From NCBI GenBank assembly GCA_900540635.1, contig UQGU01000016.1:1-47346 (forward strand): a stretch of DNA of 47,346 nt, in the 5' to 3' direction. The notes beneath the pieces were generated by a model. It saw nothing but the letters and a program-made list of their open reading frames with translations. It was not told the DNA's origin and ran no database searches. This document shows, in pieces, positions 23,163 through 30,894 of the stretch. Position 1 is the first letter of the stretch, and each line of letters starts with the position of its first letter. Origin of the DNA: an uncultured Eubacteriales bacterium. GTDB taxonomy: Bacteria; Bacillota; Clostridia; Oscillospirales; Oscillospiraceae. The translations under genes were made by a program, and so were the position numbers.

Positions 23163-25010
23163 ATGAAACACAAAAGGATATTCACCCGTCTTGCAGCCGC
23201 ACTGCTCGTGGCGGCGTTTTTGCCCACCGCCGCGCTGGCAGACAACTGGTACTTAGAGGACGGGGATATTACCGTCAGCGCCACGGAAAGCAGCCAGACC
23301 GTCAGCCAGGGCGACGTAACAAAGGAGGATTCCGCGCCGGTCATCGGAAACCGGGATGCGGAAGCTTCAACGGACAACACCGTAACCATCGTGGCCGACA
23401 AAAACGCCACCGCCAACGTCACCCTGAAGGATGCCAATATCGACGTCAGCGCCGAAAAGGAAGCCGCGGTAAAGACCGAGGGCGAGGGCGACGTCACCCT
23501 GACCATTGAGGGCGAGAATACGGTCAAAAGTGGCAATAATCACGCCGGTGTGGAAAAAACCAACGACGGGAATCTGACCATTACAACAGACGGAAGCAGC
23601 CAAGGCAGCCTGTCAGCAGAGGGCGGCTTCGTCGGCAGCGGAATCGGCGGTGCATGGAGCAGTGTCAGCAACATCACCATCGAAGGCGATGTCCAGCTCA
23701 AGGCGACCGGCGGCGAGACCGCAGCCGGCATTGGCAGCGCAGCCAGTAGCTGCAGCAACATCACCATACGGGGCAATGCCAAGGTAGAAGCCACTGGCGG
23801 CCATGATGCGGCCGGTATCGGTTCCGGATCGGGTGCCAAAAACGCCAGTGACATCATAATTGAGGGCAATGCAGAAGTCATTGCATCCGGTCAAGGCAGC
23901 GGTGCAGGCATCGGCACAGGCACTACCGGTGATGCAACAAACATCACCATTCGCGGCAATGCCAAGGTGGAGGCCTCAGCCACGGACATGGGTGCAGGCA
24001 TTGGCGGTGGAAGATACGATGGCAAAAACATCACCATTGAGGGGAATGCGAAGGTCAGTGCCAAGGGGCATCTTTGGGCCGCAGGAATCGGCGGTGGTGC
24101 AAATGGCGTTGGGGAAAATATCAAAATCCGCGGAAATGCGCAGGTAAGTGCCATCGGTGGACGAAGCAGTAATAGCTTTGGGGCCGGAATCGGTGGCCCT
24201 CAAAATGGTTTCCGCAGCAAAAATTTCACGGTTGCCGAAAATGCAATCGTCAGGGTGCAAGGCGGTCCGGATGGACAGGGCTTCGGCTTCGGCGGTTCCA
24301 ACGCCGAGGAAATCATCCCTGATACAGCCAATTTACGCGACGGCTGGATTGCTTACTATCTCCCTGATGCGGATATGGATGCTGATGCTCCCTGGAAAGT
24401 CGTCTACCGGAATGAGCAGGGGGCCCTTGTCACCACAACCGACAATATTCGCTTCCTCTCCAAGACAGATCCGACTTGTGAAACCGATGGCAACAGCAGT
24501 TTCTCCGCAGATGGAAAGTCCTTCTCCTTTATATTTCCAAAGCTTGGCCACATCTTCAAAAATTACACCTACAACAACAACGCCACTGAGACATCAGACG
24601 GCACCGAAACCGCCCATTGCGAACGCCCCGGCTGCACGGCAACAGACACCCGGGTGTGCCCCGGCACGCGCCTGAACGGGAACGTCTCCGCGCCTCAGCA
24701 GACACTCTTCCGGGTAACGGACCTGGACGGCGAGGATATGCCCTACCGGCAGCAGCTTGCGGACGGTGTGCTGACCGTCACCGCGGATGCGGAGGACGCC
24801 ATGCTCCTTCTGCCCTCTGACAGCATTCCGACTCTGCAAACGCAGGGAGTCCGGGAACTGCGCTTCGTGACCAACCAGACATCCTCCGGATTTGCCCTGT
24901 CCAAGCTGCCCGAAGGTCAGGCAGAATTTGCCCTGACCCACACCGGCTCTGAGATCGCTTTTACCCAGGACGGCCAGGATCTGAGCGGTATTCTTCAGAA
25001 GCTTTCTTAA
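23163..25010 (+). CDS. Secreted repeat protein, predicted beta-solenoid
   Basis: 615 residues. A signal peptide (about 1-27, cut after AALA) is followed by strand-rich sequence. Seven repeats of 29-34 residues span about residues 159-380, each running A-G-I-G-(S/T/G)...N-I-T-I-(E/R)-G-N-A-K-V-x-A-x-G. The regular N-I-T-I spacing is what a right-handed beta-helix would give. Next comes HIFKNYTYNNNATETSDGTETAHCERPGC, a Cys-containing module common in clostridial surface proteins, then a C-terminal beta domain. No LPxTG, SLH or membrane anchor is seen, so it is probably released or held by carbohydrate binding. Function unknown. AAGGAGG precedes the ATG. Confidence 0.85.
   Translation: MKHKRIFTRLAAALLVAAFLPTAALADNWYLEDGDITVSATESSQTVSQGDVTKEDSAPVIGNRDAEASTDNTVTIVADKNATANVTLKDANIDVSAEKEAAVKTEGEGDVTLTIEGENTVKSGNNHAGVEKTNDGNLTITTDGSSQGSLSAEGGFVGSGIGGAWSSVSNITIEGDVQLKATGGETAAGIGSAASSCSNITIRGNAKVEATGGHDAAGIGSGSGAKNASDIIIEGNAEVIASGQGSGAGIGTGTTGDATNITIRGNAKVEASATDMGAGIGGGRYDGKNITIEGNAKVSAKGHLWAAGIGGGANGVGENIKIRGNAQVSAIGGRSSNSFGAGIGGPQNGFRSKNFTVAENAIVRVQGGPDGQGFGFGGSNAEEIIPDTANLRDGWIAYYLPDADMDADAPWKVVYRNEQGALVTTTDNIRFLSKTDPTCETDGNSSFSADGKSFSFIFPKLGHIFKNYTYNNNATETSDGTETAHCERPGCTATDTRVCPGTRLNGNVSAPQQTLFRVTDLDGEDMPYRQQLADGVLTVTADAEDAMLLLPSDSIPTLQTQGVRELRFVTNQTSSGFALSKLPEGQAEFALTHTGSEIAFTQDGQDLSGILQKLS
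23637..24302 (+). repeat. Coding region of seven tandem protein repeats
   Basis: Each unit is about 87-102 bp and encodes one AGIG...NITIxGNAKV coil. The DNA copies are diverged (for example ACATCACCAT recurs, with variable flanks), so it is an old repeat rather than a recent expansion. Confidence 0.8.
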
Positions 25011-25052
25011 CCGCCTTCTGATGCAGTCCCAGCAGGGTTTCCGCGCATACAG

Positions 25053-25080
25053 AAAGGCCCGGGCAATTGCCCGGGCCTTT
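25053..25080. terminator. Terminator between converging genes at 25 kb
   Basis: Perfect 12-bp stem AAAGGCCCGGGC / GCCCGGGCCTTT with loop AATT. The T stretches are short on both strands. Confidence 0.75.
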
Positions 25081-25091
25081 GGCATGTGCTT

Positions 25092-26243
25092 TTATACCTT
25101 GGCAGGCTCCTGCTCGTCGATGTGAATGCTGACGCCGTTGACCTCTACATTTTCGTCGGCGCAGATCATGATATACTTCACGCCGCCGATGACCCTAGTC
25201 TCGATGAGATCGCTCCGGGTGGGGTCCACCTTGATGGATACATCCGGCGTCTTGATTTCAAAGCGCTTGCTGTCGATGATGTTCTTGGGGTGCAGGTCTG
25301 CCTCAAAGCCGAAGGTCTCGTCATAATCCACGCTGAATTTCGCCAGGTGCTCCTCAGATACGCCGCAGGAGGCCAGGGCTTCCTTCACGTCTGCCTTGGC
25401 GATCATCAAAGGCTCCGGGACCTTTGCCTCCTTGTGCAGCTCAATGCGCTGGCACAGCTGGTCATGGACGGTCTGCACCACGTCCAGGTTGCACTCTTCC
25501 CCCAGGGCCGTGGTCAGCAGGGCCTCGAAGCACTTCTTCTGCTCGGCGGCGGGCATGGGTACCGGGGTATTGAACAGGGCCTCGATCAGGGCATCCTGGC
25601 TCACCTTGATGTCGTGGGTATAGTACAGGGCGTTGTAGATATTGGTTGCCCGGTTGTCAAAGGCCGGGAACAGGAAGCCCAGCACCGGCGCGCTGACGGG
25701 CTGATTCATGGCTCCATCGTGGAAAAGCTTCTCCTCGGGCACATAGTGCAGATTCGGCTTGGTCTGCTTCACCGGGCAGATGGCGCAGATGAGGTAGGTA
25801 TACACCTCTTCGGACTTATCCGAGTCGGAAAGGTCGTCCTTGCCCTTAAAGGGGACATCGTAGCTGTCGCAGCCAATCAAAATCAGGTAATTGCCCTCCA
25901 GGGTCACGGAGTCGATGATCTTCTGGAAAAAGCTGTGCAGCAGCTCGTCATCCCCCAGCTTGGATTCCCGCAGGTCCATGAGCAGTTTATGCTCGGGGCT
26001 GCCCGCCACCTGGGAGGTCTTGAAGGTGATATCAATCAGATTCTTGCCGACGGAGCCGGACAGCACCCGCTTAAAGAGGGCAAAATACTTGTCCCCCTCG
26101 TTTTCCGGCATAATGCCGGTGCTCTGGCTGAACTCCGTAATGATCTCCTTGTTGTCATTAACAAAGCAGCCATAAATTTTCGTAATATTGCTGCGATCTC
26201 TGCGCAGATGGCGGCGAATCTCGCCGATTTCCTTATCGTTCAT
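25092..26243 (-). CDS. DUF4317 family protein
   Basis: 383 residues, soluble. It begins MNDKEIGEIRRHLRRDRSNITKIYG and shows the conserved GDKYFALFKRVLSGSVGKNL, YLICAICPVKQTKPNL and GFLFPAFDNRATNIYNALYYT blocks of DUF4317, a family confined mostly to Clostridia. Function is not known. The C-terminal third (IDSKRFEIKTPDVSIKVDP, GVKYIMICADENVEVNGV) is strand-rich. It stands alone; TATAAT lies about 30 nt upstream of the ATG, with no clear -35. Confidence 0.88.
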   Translation of the reverse strand: MNDKEIGEIRRHLRRDRSNITKIYGCFVNDNKEIITEFSQSTGIMPENEGDKYFALFKRVLSGSVGKNLIDITFKTSQVAGSPEHKLLMDLRESKLGDDELLHSFFQKIIDSVTLEGNYLILIGCDSYDVPFKGKDDLSDSDKSEEVYTYLICAICPVKQTKPNLHYVPEEKLFHDGAMNQPVSAPVLGFLFPAFDNRATNIYNALYYTHDIKVSQDALIEALFNTPVPMPAAEQKKCFEALLTTALGEECNLDVVQTVHDQLCQRIELHKEAKVPEPLMIAKADVKEALASCGVSEEHLAKFSVDYDETFGFEADLHPKNIIDSKRFEIKTPDVSIKVDPTRSDLIETRVIGGVKYIMICADENVEVNGVSIHIDEQEPAKV

Positions 26244-26305
26244 GGTGTTACCTCGTTTCTATACGAAATGCCTCCGTATTATAGCACAGGTGTTCGGAAA
26301 AATCC

Positions 26306-26339
26306 AGAAGAAAATAGGAGGGGCCGCGCCCCTCCTATT
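26306..26339 (-). terminator. Terminator after the anti-sigma gene
   Basis: Stem AATAGGAGGGGC / GCCCCTCCTATT, then TTCTTCT, 4 nt past the stop at 26343. Confidence 0.85.
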
Positions 26340-26342
26340 GGT

Positions 26343-27890
26343 TCATTTCTCTTCCGGGAGCGTATCGATTGGCAGATGCTCCAAAGGAACTTCGCGGTAA
26401 GAATTCAAAAGCGTCTCGGCTTCTTCCCGGCTCAAGTCTTTGACAATATGAATGCCGCTAAGGCTCAGGCCGAAGCAATCATTGGCAATGTCGTAGACCA
26501 GGCGATTCTGCACGATCAGGTTTCCGTGCTCTACGGTATAGAAGCAGTAGAGCTTGTAGGCCTGTCCCACCTCTTCGTAGGTTTTCAGAACGTTGTTTTC
26601 GCAGAGGGAAACCGTTCCCCAAATGCCAAAGGCCTTGTCCCCTTCTGTCAATACCGGAGCGGTTTTTCCATCCTTCATGGTATAGAGGCTGGAGTTTCCG
26701 CCTTCGCCCCAGAAAATGCACTCGTCGGTGCCGTCTCCGTCCAGGTCAAGAAGGGCGTATTCCGTCACCGCCCCCAAAACCATGCGAAGCTTCTGGTAGC
26801 TGTCCTGGGCAAAGGGGTCGTCCGCGTCCAGAAGGGCCTCGTATTCCGCGTCGGCTTTTTGAAGCTGAGGAAGCACAGCATCCACATCCGGCAGTTTCGT
26901 TTGAACGGAAAAGTGAATATGTTCTGCCAGCCATTCGATGTCCCGGTCTTGCATATCCACTCGAGGGCCATCGCCATCATTTAAGTACCAGGAAGCCGGG
27001 AAGACCGCATAGACAAAGGCATCCTCCCGGTCACAGATGAGATACCCTATGCCGTCAGAAACCACGACCAAAACAGGAACACCGTCACTTCTCGTATAAG
27101 TCCATTCCCGGGTAGAAGCCACCAGATTGACGATCTTGGTGCCCATGAAGCCCTTTTTATTGCAGCTTAGCGTAAAATTCGTGGCATAGTCCCAGGAAAA
27201 GGCTGGATCTGTCACATGATAGTCCGTCCAAAGGGAATAGCTGCCGGATTCAAAAAAGCTGCAGCCCCGCAGTTCAAAGCTTTCGTCCGTTCCGGAAATC
27301 AGCGGCTCCTGAATGCCGAGAGCATTCCACCCCAGCTCCCAATCATAATGGTAGGCTGTCGCCATTCGTCCCGCCAGCTTCAAATCGTATTTCTTCGCGA
27401 TTTCGTCCAGCTTGTCCACCATCTCCTGGGAGTAGACATCGTAGGCGTCATATTCTTCCGACGCCTGGAATTTCCCCTGGGCGGCCATATAGATGGAGTG
27501 GTCGGTATCGTAGCCCTTGCAGAATTCATACCACTCCTTGGCGGCCTTCTGCTCCGGGGTATTCTCCAGGCCCTGGAGGGACAGAACTGTTTTTGTGACC
27601 TCCGCTGCCTCGTGTCTTTCCCCATCAGCGTCAATCCAGGCAGGGGTCGTGGTCTCGTATTCATCCAGCTTCAGCTGCTTCGTGCTGAGGGCAGCGACGG
27701 CGCAGCCCATAAAAATTGCCATTGCGGTAATGATCGCCGCAATCAGAAGGGTCTTTCTGTACTTCATCGTCCGTTTCCTTTCCGCAGGCCGATGACCGGA
27801 TGCGGACAGGATGTTTTGCAGCAGGGCATCCTTTTCCTGCTGCGTCAATGCTACGGAGTCGAATGCCTGCTTGATTTTCTGTTCCTTCAT
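26343..27890 (-). CDS. Membrane anti-sigma-like protein with large extracytoplasmic domain
   Basis: 515 residues. The first 45 residues are cytoplasmic and charged, the usual place for sigma binding. A single membrane helix follows (about 47-68, TLLIAAIITAMAIFMGCAVAAL), then about 445 residues outside. This part has no family I recognise, but it holds DLDGDGTDE (about 382-390), a DxDxDG calcium loop of the kind found in dockerins and FG-GAP repeats. The ATG overlaps the stop of the sigma gene (ATGA), which is why I assign it as the anti-sigma partner. The classic zinc HxxxCxxC motif is absent, so it is not a ZAS protein. Confidence 0.75.
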   Translation of the reverse strand: MKEQKIKQAFDSVALTQQEKDALLQNILSASGHRPAERKRTMKYRKTLLIAAIITAMAIFMGCAVAALSTKQLKLDEYETTTPAWIDADGERHEAAEVTKTVLSLQGLENTPEQKAAKEWYEFCKGYDTDHSIYMAAQGKFQASEEYDAYDVYSQEMVDKLDEIAKKYDLKLAGRMATAYHYDWELGWNALGIQEPLISGTDESFELRGCSFFESGSYSLWTDYHVTDPAFSWDYATNFTLSCNKKGFMGTKIVNLVASTREWTYTRSDGVPVLVVVSDGIGYLICDREDAFVYAVFPASWYLNDGDGPRVDMQDRDIEWLAEHIHFSVQTKLPDVDAVLPQLQKADAEYEALLDADDPFAQDSYQKLRMVLGAVTEYALLDLDGDGTDECIFWGEGGNSSLYTMKDGKTAPVLTEGDKAFGIWGTVSLCENNVLKTYEEVGQAYKLYCFYTVEHGNLIVQNRLVYDIANDCFGLSLSGIHIVKDLSREEAETLLNSYREVPLEHLPIDTLPEEK

Positions 27891-28375
27891 TCCAAATCAC
27901 CGCCTAACATGGTTTTCAATTGTTTTCGGGCACGGGCAAGCCGGGTGCGGACCGTGGGCTGGGGACAGTGCAGGAGTCCGGCAATTTCTCGGGTGGTATA
28001 GCCCTCATAGTAGTAGAGATACACCGCCGTCTTATAGTCCGGGGGTAAGCGAAAAATCGCCTCCAGCACCGGATTTGCTTCCGGCCCTCTGTCCCCTGCC
28101 AGCTCCGTATGCTCATCCAGATCCTCATCGGTTCGGTAAAGCCGTTTCAGCTGATCCTTGCACAGATTGGATGCCGTAACGATGAGCCACGCTTTTTCGT
28201 GCCGCTGGTTTTCGAAGGTCTTCCCGGAGGCGATGAGCCGCAGGAAGGTCTCCTGGACCATGTCCTCCGCCTCCGGCTTGTTTTTCATAAAGGAATAGCA
28301 GATACGGTAGACCGTATCAATTTGCCGATGATAGATTTCCGTGATCTCTTTGTCCGTACGCAACAAAGAAGCCAT
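27887..28375 (-). CDS. ECF-subfamily RNA polymerase sigma factor
   Basis: 162 residues from ATG 28375 (GGAGGT upstream); a GTG three codons earlier is also open. Region 2 is seen as YRICYSFMKNKPEAEDMVQETFLRLIASGKTF with the DMVQETF core, and region 4 as FRLPPDYKTAVYLYYYEGYTTREIAGLLHCPQPTVRTRLARARKQLK. It directs polymerase to stress-type promoters once its membrane partner releases it. The gene is translationally coupled to the anti-sigma-like gene and preceded by an ECF-type promoter, so it probably activates itself. Confidence 0.95.
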   Translation of the reverse strand: MASLLRTDKEITEIYHRQIDTVYRICYSFMKNKPEAEDMVQETFLRLIASGKTFENQRHEKAWLIVTASNLCKDQLKRLYRTDEDLDEHTELAGDRGPEANPVLEAIFRLPPDYKTAVYLYYYEGYTTREIAGLLHCPQPTVRTRLARARKQLKTMLGGDLE

Positions 28376-28400
28376 GGTCACCACCTCCTCTCACCTTAGA

Positions 28401-28427
28401 TACGACCGGCAGGCGCAATTTGTTTCA
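28401..28427 (-). promoter_or_regulatory. ECF-type promoter before the sigma gene
   Basis: Minus strand TGAAAC (28427-28422), 17 nt, CGTA (28404-28401). TGAAAC-N16/17-CGTA is the known pattern for SigW/SigM/SigV-class sigma factors. It ends about 25 nt before the ATG. Confidence 0.65.
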
Positions 28428-28455
28428 TTTTCAAAAAAATCAGCGTGGAAGTCTG

Positions 28456-28725
28456 AACTGCTTCCCGTCAAGTGGACAGTGAAATAAAATAAAGATTTTT
28501 TGCACTTCCGGTAGCCTTTTGGTTGCCGGAAGTCAATTGTTGGATGCACGGCACTTCGGTGCCGTGGGAACCTCAGGAAATGCCAGGACATACTGTCCAG
28601 CCATTTTCTGAGGTTTTGTTTATGCTGCCAGCAGATAGTTATTGTGTTTTTCCATCGGCGTCAGCACACCCAGATTACGCTGTACCCGGCGGTTGTTGTA
28701 GTAGGTCAGGAGCAGCTCGACCAGA
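28456..28725 (-). mobile_element. Remnant of an IS3-family insertion sequence (transposase C terminus and right end)
   Basis: Reading minus from about 28725 to the stop at 28622-28620 gives LFNLVELLLTYYNNRRVQRN then LGVLTPMEKHNNYLLAA. This is the C terminus of an IS3/IS150-type transposase (catalytic domain tail, with the YYNNRR-Q-LG-TPM pattern). The N-terminal part and the orfA are absent. Beyond the stop are three hairpins, then a CTGTCCACTTGACGGGAAGC-type segment (about 28456-28480) that may be the terminal repeat. The element is dead. Confidence 0.7.
28504..28613. repeat. Three consecutive hairpins in the IS remnant
   Basis: 28504-28533 (ACTTCCGG...CCGGAAGT), 28547-28566 (CACGGCAC ttcg GTGCCGTG, a UUCG tetraloop stem on the plus strand) and 28571-28613 (CCTCAG...GGACA...TGTCC...CTGAGG, followed by TTTTGTT on the plus strand). 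They fill the untranslated tail of the IS and could stop transcription entering or leaving it. Confidence 0.65.
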
Positions 28726-28931
28726 TTAAACAGTCTGAAGAACAGCGGCTCCGGCAGCGGAGAATGGAGCGGGAAGCGAAAGAACGGGAACGGCTGGCAG
28801 AACTGTATGAGGACTGCGATGATCGTTTTGCTTTTATCGCCGGATATACAGATGGCGGTGCACCGTTCGGTGTAGCGGTTGGCGAACCTGCTACTACTCT
28901 ATCACTGGAGGTTTTTCTTTTCTACGCATAA
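28700..28931 (+). pseudogene. Fragment of a small accessory protein joined to the IS remnant
   Basis: The plus frame reads a charged coiled segment (EEQRLRQRRMEREAKERER) and then LAELYEDCDDRFAFIAGYTD and GGAPFGV. The F-x-FIAGYT-x-GG-P-x-G pattern recalls small proteins that ride on conjugative elements in Clostridia, where it usually continues to ITWEE. Here it changes to unrelated sequence after GVAVGEP and stops at 28931. It has no ribosome binding site and starts inside the IS, so I take it as a leftover. 28932-29121 holds two further hairpins (28950-28966 and 28986-29015, the latter with GTTTTAT) and no gene I can see. Confidence 0.45.
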
Positions 28932-29121
28932 GTTGAACTTTTTCCGGCGCACCCGCATAGCGGGTGGTAGTCTTTCTATGAACGCAAGCCGAACGGCATT
29001 GGTGCCGCTCGGCTTGTTTTATGCATTTTCTCTCCGGAACAGACAATAGGAAAACGTCGCGCCCGATAAAGAACGCAGCCGATCACCGCTGGCACGATTG
29101 CCGGGCCATGCGTCCCGGCGC

Positions 29122-29694
29122 TTACTCCGCAACCGCATCCGATACCGTCAGCGTCACGGCAATTCCTGCCTCGCACTTTGCGTTCCGGAAATCCTCTGTG
29201 ATGTTCATTACCGTCATCTGGTTTGCGCTGCTTCCGGTTTTGACACAGATGGGGATCTCCTTATTCAGCTCTATGGGCAGCTCATGGGTCATCCTTGTGG
29301 TAGCAACTCCCATTGGCTTGTCAAATGTTGTATCCAGAACGGGATAGCTGCACCTGGAACTGCCATTTTCAGAAATATTGTAGATATCGCAGCCGGTTTC
29401 CGTCAGCCGAATGGCGATCCGGTTGCCCAGAAGATCGCTCTTCCCATATGTTTTGCCGTCTTCATTCCATGTTCCGTCACGGTAGACCCAGACAGAGATC
29501 GTATAGGATTTCACTGTCTCATCAAGGGAAATGTCGAAAAACTGGATTTCATCATCGCATAGATCCAGGACTTCCTGGGTTTCCTTGGAAAATTCAGAGG
29601 GCTTGATGGTCATTGCGGATCGTTTGTTCCGGGAGCAGGCGCACAGGCTAAGAAGCATTGCCACAGCCAGCAGAATTGAGATTGCTTTCTTCAT
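29122..29694 (-). CDS. Hypothetical lipoprotein
   Basis: 190 residues with a signal peptide and a lipobox (LSLCAC), so it is predicted to be tethered to the outer face by Cys20. The mature part is a single domain with SYTISVWVYRDGTWNEDGKTYG and EAGIAVTLTVSDAVAE at the end, suggesting a beta sandwich. No family recognised. AGGAGG precedes the ATG. It follows the broken ABC gene on the same strand, in the decaying region, but is itself intact. Confidence 0.8.
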   Translation of the reverse strand: MKKAISILLAVAMLLSLCACSRNKRSAMTIKPSEFSKETQEVLDLCDDEIQFFDISLDETVKSYTISVWVYRDGTWNEDGKTYGKSDLLGNRIAIRLTETGCDIYNISENGSSRCSYPVLDTTFDKPMGVATTRMTHELPIELNKEIPICVKTGSSANQMTVMNITEDFRNAKCEAGIAVTLTVSDAVAE

Positions 29695-29735
29695 GATGTA
29701 TCCTCCTTTTTGGAAAGCCCGTTGGTGAAAAGCGG

Positions 29736-30142
29736 CTATCTAAGCCGTCTGGGTGTATTCCCGCAGCTCTGCACCGTACCGGTACCCAAAGCCATGCTGA
29801 TGATCCCGACAACGGAACCAACAGCGCCGATCACGCTGAAAACGAAGGCGATTTTGCTCAAAATCATTCCAAGCCTTGCCAATTTCTGGATGGTATTCAG
29901 GGTTTTCATATAGGCAAAGCTGCGCTTGCATTCCAACGGCTGCGTCCGGATAGATTTGCCGTCAATATAGATTTCCCCCGCATCAAATTGCAGGATTCCG
30001 GCTACGGATTTCAGCGTTGTGGTCTTGCCCGCACCGTTATGACCGATGAAACCATAGATTTCCCCTGGGGCAATGTGCAGATTCAGGTCGTCCACAGCCT
30101 TTTTCTCCCCATAATCTTTGTCAAATGCTCAATTCTCAGCAT
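29736..30142 (-). pseudogene. Scrambled ABC-transporter ATPase and membrane-protein remnant
   Basis: From ATG 30142 the frame reads MLRIEHLTK, then shifts by one base (an A appears lost near 30115) to DYGEKKAVDDLNLHIAPGEIYGF. Walker A follows (GHNGAGKTTT) and the sequence then breaks off at ECKRSFAY; Q-loop, signature and Walker B are missing. It continues without a break into MKTLNTIQKLARLG plus two hydrophobic helices, the start of an unrelated small membrane protein. The last bases read AELREYTQTA-stop in another frame, which looks like the C terminus of that same membrane protein. At least two deletions and a frameshift are needed. Confidence 0.7.
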
Positions 30143-30147
30143 ATTTT

Positions 30148-30894
30148 TCAATCCTTTATTCCTGCAAGTGTCAGAAACTTCTTATCCGATTGAATCCCCT
30201 GGGTTACAAACGCACCATCCCGAAACAAAGCATAGGTAGTCACCGGGGCGGGCACATTCTGTGCATCCTGTCTTGTGGTGATATGGACGGTTTTCAGGGG
30301 GATTCCGTGAACTCTCGCCGTTTCCTCCACCCTGGGCACCCAATAGTAAGTATATGGGCACTGGTCGGTATAATAGAGGACAAAGCCTTCACCGTTTGCT
30401 TTTGGATGTTTTGCACATTTCTTGAACTTCGGCAGCTCGGCATTCTCCGTCAGCGGCAAATACAGCAAGGTAATCCCGCAGTCCGAAGTATCCGCCAGCC
30501 GGAATCCCTTGTACGTCAGATACTTGGGGTCTGCAAGGAACTCTCGTTTGCGTCCCTCCGCGCACAGAATGCAGATTCCCTTTTTGCCCTGCGTCAAGGC
30601 ATCCTGAACGCACTTGCTCAGCAGATCATTGGAGTACCCATGCCCTTTCATGGAGCCGGAAACCCACAGGCAGCTGATATAGAGGTATCCCGCTGCCTCA
30701 ATCGGCACCCATGCACTTTCCGCCGGGATATATTCGATAAAGCATTTGCCACGTTCCTCGCTGCGATAAAACACAAGCCCCTCTTCAAACCGCTGCTTCA
30801 TCCATTCTTTTTTTGCAATGCTTTGCTTCCCGGACATGGCACAGCAAATATGCTCCGTATCAATATTCTCCTTCGTAATTTGAATGTAATTCAT
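30148..30894 (-). CDS. GNAT acetyltransferase with YoaP domain
   Basis: 248 residues. The N-terminal 150 residues form a GNAT-type fold (ITKENIDTEHICCA, YISCLWVSGSMKGHGYSNDLLSKCV as the acetyl-CoA loop, GICILCAE). The C terminus has YYTDQCPYTYYWVPRVEETA and PLKTVHITT, the thioredoxin-like YoaP domain, with a C-P pair in place of a full CxxC. Substrate unknown. It is encoded between the HTH regulator (ATGA overlap) and the broken ABC gene (5 nt away), so it was the middle gene of a regulator-enzyme-ABC exporter operon. Confidence 0.85.
   Translation of the reverse strand: MNYIQITKENIDTEHICCAMSGKQSIAKKEWMKQRFEEGLVFYRSEERGKCFIEYIPAESAWVPIEAAGYLYISCLWVSGSMKGHGYSNDLLSKCVQDALTQGKKGICILCAEGRKREFLADPKYLTYKGFRLADTSDCGITLLYLPLTENAELPKFKKCAKHPKANGEGFVLYYTDQCPYTYYWVPRVEETARVHGIPLKTVHITTRQDAQNVPAPVTTYALFRDGAFVTQGIQSDKKFLTLAGIKD

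Noticed and set aside
23637..24302. CRISPR-like or VNTR array
   Set aside because: Repeats follow the protein frame, vary in length by codons and are diverged in DNA; no identical spacers or repeats.
28400..29121. Complete insertion sequence
   Set aside because: Only the last 35 or so residues of a transposase are present, with no left end and no second terminal repeat found.
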